Assembly: GCA_914767715.1 (NCBI GenBank)
Contig: OU612071.1
Span: forward strand, 3,348,001-3,412,000
DNA from: Membranipora membranacea
Lineage: Eukaryota; Bryozoa; Gymnolaemata; Cheilostomatida; Membraniporidae
Length of the DNA stretch: 64,000 nt
Direction: 5' to 3'
The translations under genes were made by a program, and so were the position numbers. Under the pieces are notes generated by a model. It ran no database searches and was not told where the DNA came from. It saw only the letters and a list, made by a program, of their open reading frames with translations. Every line of letters begins with the position of its first letter. The first letter of the stretch is position 1. Below are positions 60,452-64,000 of this stretch, piece after piece.

Positions 60452-62978
60452 ATGGAGATGTCGCTGAACACTCGCGGTGCTACCGACAAAAATGTCAAGA
60501 AAACGTAAGTTAGCTTTACTCGATCAGCGGCGACTAGTAAACTTTAGTTTTGTCGCATTATCAGCGAAAAAGTGGCACTGCAACTTAAGTAGTCATATTT
60601 GTGTAGACTGCAGTAGGCTTCATCACTGACACTGTCTCTATGCTTAGCATAGTCAGAGTCGGTGATGTTGGTTGGTTAACAACTAACCAAACAGACACCA
60701 ACCACAGTTTCATTTATGAACCTTGCCAACAAGTAATGAGTATAGCATTGTTGTAAGCCCACCTCACACTGATTATATATATTTATTATAGTTATATGGA
60801 CTTGGAGTTGCCTGACGCTAAGTCCCAGGTCATGTATGTTTGGATCGACGGTACTGGTGAATATTTGAGATGTAAAACTAGGACTATGGATTTCTTTCCA
60901 AAATGTGCTGAAGGTAAGTTACCATGTGGGGTGGGGCTTAGTAACTCCCTCAGCTTACAATGAGAGGGTTTGAGGGCCGGGGATATCGACTCTCTATTTG
61001 TATTGTAACCATGTCTTTGATACTGACAACTTCTAATTTGATGGCGTGTCAATGTGACGTTTGGGCCGCTGAGGTCAGTTAGCCAGTTTATCCAAATCTA
61101 TTAGAATCTGAGCAGCGAACATGAGTGCAATTTTCCTAATCAAAAAAACTTTGCTGATAAGAAATGGGCCACGTTATTGTTTCTTGATTTGTAAAGTAAA
61201 ACAATGCAGCCTATAGCTGTGTGTAGCGGCCATGCTTTCTAGTAATCCTTCTATTGGGTCAGTAAATAAGTGAGTAAGTTTTAGTCAATGGCTTCAGTGT
61301 GTTATTGAATTTCATCAGCTTTCTCCCCATAGCAACGCCACACACCACATTGTGTGATTTATTTACTTATTATTCTCAGTTCTGATTGTGTCCGGAAAAG
61401 TACAATGTAGTGTGATGATGACATTTGTTAACAGTTTCTGTGGTTGGAAAAAAAAACCAGTTTGTAATCTGAAACTACCCGTCAGTATTACGGTGTGGTA
61501 ACACATTGGGTGTGGAAAACAATGTCATGAATAATCCAGTTTTCAATATTTACTATATAGTCATAATTGGGTTTTCCTAACATGCGAAACTTTGGTGGAA
61601 TAGCTAAGCAAGAATCTTTTTTGGAAAAGGGATGCTATGATGGAAAGTTCCTTGATCATGTTTTGATTCCTTCGGTCATTCGGTCACCAGAAAAAGAAGC
61701 CATTTATTAAATGTTAGTCAGTTAGACTAGTTGCAGCTAGCTCTAGAAATAATTGAGTCTGAAAGCTAAACTTGCAGAGATGCAGCCTACCCTGTAATTT
61801 AAATTCTAACCCTTCAGCTACTCAGAAAATTACCCGTAATTTACGTAAAGTTCATTCGACCCAAAAGAAGAAAATTCAGTGCTATTTTTGGGATAATTTC
61901 ATGTTACAGTCCTATTAAGTCATAGGTTTTGTGAACAACTAGGTGTTTACACGCAAGTTCAAAATTGAAATTTGTCATGCTAATGTGCTGGTAAGTTCAG
62001 GTTTGACCATTTTGGTTGTTGTTACAAAACTTTTGTAGTCTTGCATGTGACAAAATGATCTATATTTTACACGATTCTCTGACCATCACTACATATAAGT
62101 GACGTCTTTGGCACTTGGTTTGGAGCTGCAAGGCTTTCTCTATGTGAAAATTACCCCCTACCAAGTCCAAAGTTGTTCGTTAAAGTCTAAAATTGAAAAT
62201 GCCTAATTTTGTTCTCGATGGTTCTCACTGAAGCCTGTTGTGAGAATATCGACAGATCTGGATTGAACCAGAATGGTACTGGCTCAGTATCTGGTGGAAT
62301 ATTTTGAACTACTTGGTTGGCGTTAAGAGTTGCAACATATAGGCTACATTATGGTGTCAAAATTAAGACAATATAGTTTACTTCTCCTGTGGGGTAAGAT
62401 GTGGTCATGTGCACTAATAGAGGATGTAGTGACTACCACAGAGGGCTGGTTAGAGGTGTGCACAGAGCCCATATTTTCCTTTTGACCCAGATTGAGGTAG
62501 TTATGTCACCACTTTGTGTTTTGGATTATTCATTGCAGAAAAACCATGACCTGAAAGGGTTACAACCTTAAGTTGATTCTAATGCTTGTCCTCACTGCCT
62601 GATGTGGAGGTGATGCAGTTCGTTGTGAAGATGGTGCAAGGTGGCCCTTTCTCTCCCTAAGGTGACATTTCAGAACTATGCTCCAAGACACGGAGATAGC
62701 AAAGGGCAAATGTGGAAGTGCAAATGTCATGCATAGAAAGTAGGCCTATATGATATTTTTTCTGTCTTGACATTGGAGGCCTATTTATTGACAGTTGAGT
62801 TTTGTTTATTTTACAGATTGCCCCGAATGGAACTTTGATGGATCATCTACCGGACAAGCCGAGGGAAGTAATTCCGACGTTTACCTCAAACCAGCAGCTC
62901 TATTCGCCGATCCATTCAGGAAAGGAAACCACAGGCTTCTACTGTGTGAGACCCTCAACTATAAGAGGAAACCCACAG
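60452..62978 (+). CDS. GLUL: Glutamine synthetase, N-terminal part (gene continues past the window)
   Basis: Coding exons 60452-60504, 60792-60913 and 62817-62978 (phases 2, 1, 1); a 5' untranslated exon ends at 60118 and the second exon begins at 60414. They give the first 112 residues of a protein that is usually about 370 aa. The beta-grasp N-domain is clear: [17 protein letters not shown] matches human YIWIDGTGEGLRCKTRT, then [19 protein letters not shown], then ADPFRKG and [13 protein letters not shown]. This domain supplies the Asp and loop that close the active site of the neighbouring subunit in the decamer. The enzyme makes glutamine from glutamate, ammonia and ATP. The catalytic barrel, with its metal-binding Glu residues, is outside the window. 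The start is supported by an in-exon ATG with AAA before it and by length agreement with animal GS. Confidence 0.95.
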
Positions 62979-64000
62979 GTATGTTACAGTTCTACTGTGT
63001 GTGACTTACCTACAGGTACATCACATTACCCACATGACATGTAACAGTTACAGTGTTACTGTGTAAGTCTTACCTACAGGTACTTTGTGTTACTGTGTCA
63101 GACTTATAACTCAAACAAATCCTCATAAATCAAACTAAATTCAGACGTCCTGTGCTGGCACAGATACCATAATAGCAAAATCTCAGAACAACATCATTAT
63201 AGTCTAGTATTTGGTCCACAATTTAATACGCCAAGGGTTATATTTAATTTGAGGGATTTTGGGAATGTATAAGGTGTGCAGTTATTCACTGTGGGAAATA
63301 TAAATGACTGGCTAGATTTTCCAGTACCATTCCACCATCAAGTACAATATTCTGATCACGGACTCCCAACTCCTTGGGCTGATAAGTGCCCTTTTACGTC
63401 ATCAAAATTTGGCTCAACGAACCAAGATACAAAAAAAAAGTGAGACATATGCAGATAAGATAGCATGTAGGTCGAGGGTTATCGGTGGGTCATTTGAGGG
63501 TTTTCCGGGTGCAGAGTCTGTCCTACATGTAAAATCTACACATGCATTAAATGCATGCTGTCCTTCTGCCTAAACTACACACGCATCAGCCTCATGATAT
63601 GTATACTTGGCAGCAGCTTATATTATCCCTCAGAGTACTCTTACTTATCACTAGCGAGACATGCGGCTGACATTGAGTTCCTTATCCCATTGAATTTGAC
63701 ATGAATAACGAGTCAAAGATTCATCAATTGAATCTTTATAGTACTTAATCCCATCATGTGGTTGGAGCGTGAACACTAAATGTTCACATTCCAACCCCAT
63801 GATGGGATTAAGTACTATAAAGATTCAAGCGATGAATCTTTGCTAACCAAAATAAAGATGGAAAAACCAACCATGATTAATTTCAGTTTTGGCTAACCAC
63901 AACCCATGAATATGGTGGCTACTTGTTTTTGAAGCAGGATTTTGAAAAATTTGACCTGAAATTTTGTGGTTGTCAAGCACACTTCGATCTCAATTTTAAA
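62979..64000. other. Glutamine synthetase intron; no further exon seen
   Basis: The next expected GS segment (the NLRHTCKR-type stretch) is not found before the window end. The first 110 bp repeat short TACTGTGT...TTACCTACAGGTA motifs that look like a decayed local duplication of the exon-intron border. A hairpin element at 63718-63842 is listed separately. Confidence 0.6.
63718..63842. mobile_element. Hairpin MITE, about 58-bp arms
   Basis: AAGATTCATCAATTGAATCT, TTATAGTACTTAATCCCATC and TGGTTGGA.TGTGAACA on the left pair with their complements on the right (GATGGGATTAAGTACTATAA and onward). The two-base loop is near 63779. Young by its arm identity. Confidence 0.8.

Overview
This is an animal (metazoan) nuclear genome window, AT-rich, with small exons, long introns and many short inverted-repeat elements (MITE-like). 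The gene set (CTR1-type copper transporter, PNUTS/PPP1R10, glutamine synthetase, an intron-split FLYWCH/MULE gene and a secreted Cys-rich peptide precursor) suggests a marine invertebrate, possibly a lophotrochozoan. The phylum is inference; nothing in the window settles it. Gene models were built by hand from ORF fragments, GT/AG boundaries and intron-phase agreement.

Layout. Positions 1-3343 (minus strand): a FLYWCH/MULE-transposase-derived gene split by introns, running off the left edge. 3.5-9.1 kb: repeats, a tRNA-like sequence inside an inverted-repeat element, a minisatellite and a lone retroelement ORF1-like reading frame. 9.9-20.3 kb (minus): a complete SLC31/CTR1 copper transporter in five coding exons, one of them only 21 nt. 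20.3-28.2 kb: no gene recognised; palindromes and MITEs. 28.77-32.59 kb (minus): a complete four-exon gene for a 196-aa secreted precursor with nine cysteines and two copies of a KR-YG..GIGSS..RYRQP motif. It looks like an undescribed neuropeptide-type precursor and is bracketed by an inverted repeat pair. 36.3-58.5 kb (plus): a complete PNUTS (PPP1R10) gene in 16 coding exons, with a TFIIS N-terminal-type domain, PP1-binding RVxF region, Gly/Arg-rich tail and C-terminal CCCH zinc finger. 60.05-64 kb (plus): promoter and first three coding exons of glutamine synthetase, running off the right edge.

The genes show no common pathway: copper uptake at the plasma membrane, secreted signalling, nuclear phosphatase/transcription control and ammonia assimilation. 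The points of most interest are the peptide precursor, the intron-rich MULE-derived gene, a 57-bp tandem duplication of a PNUTS 3' splice site that stays in frame, minisatellites touching two CTR1 splice donors, and several multi-copy hairpin families.
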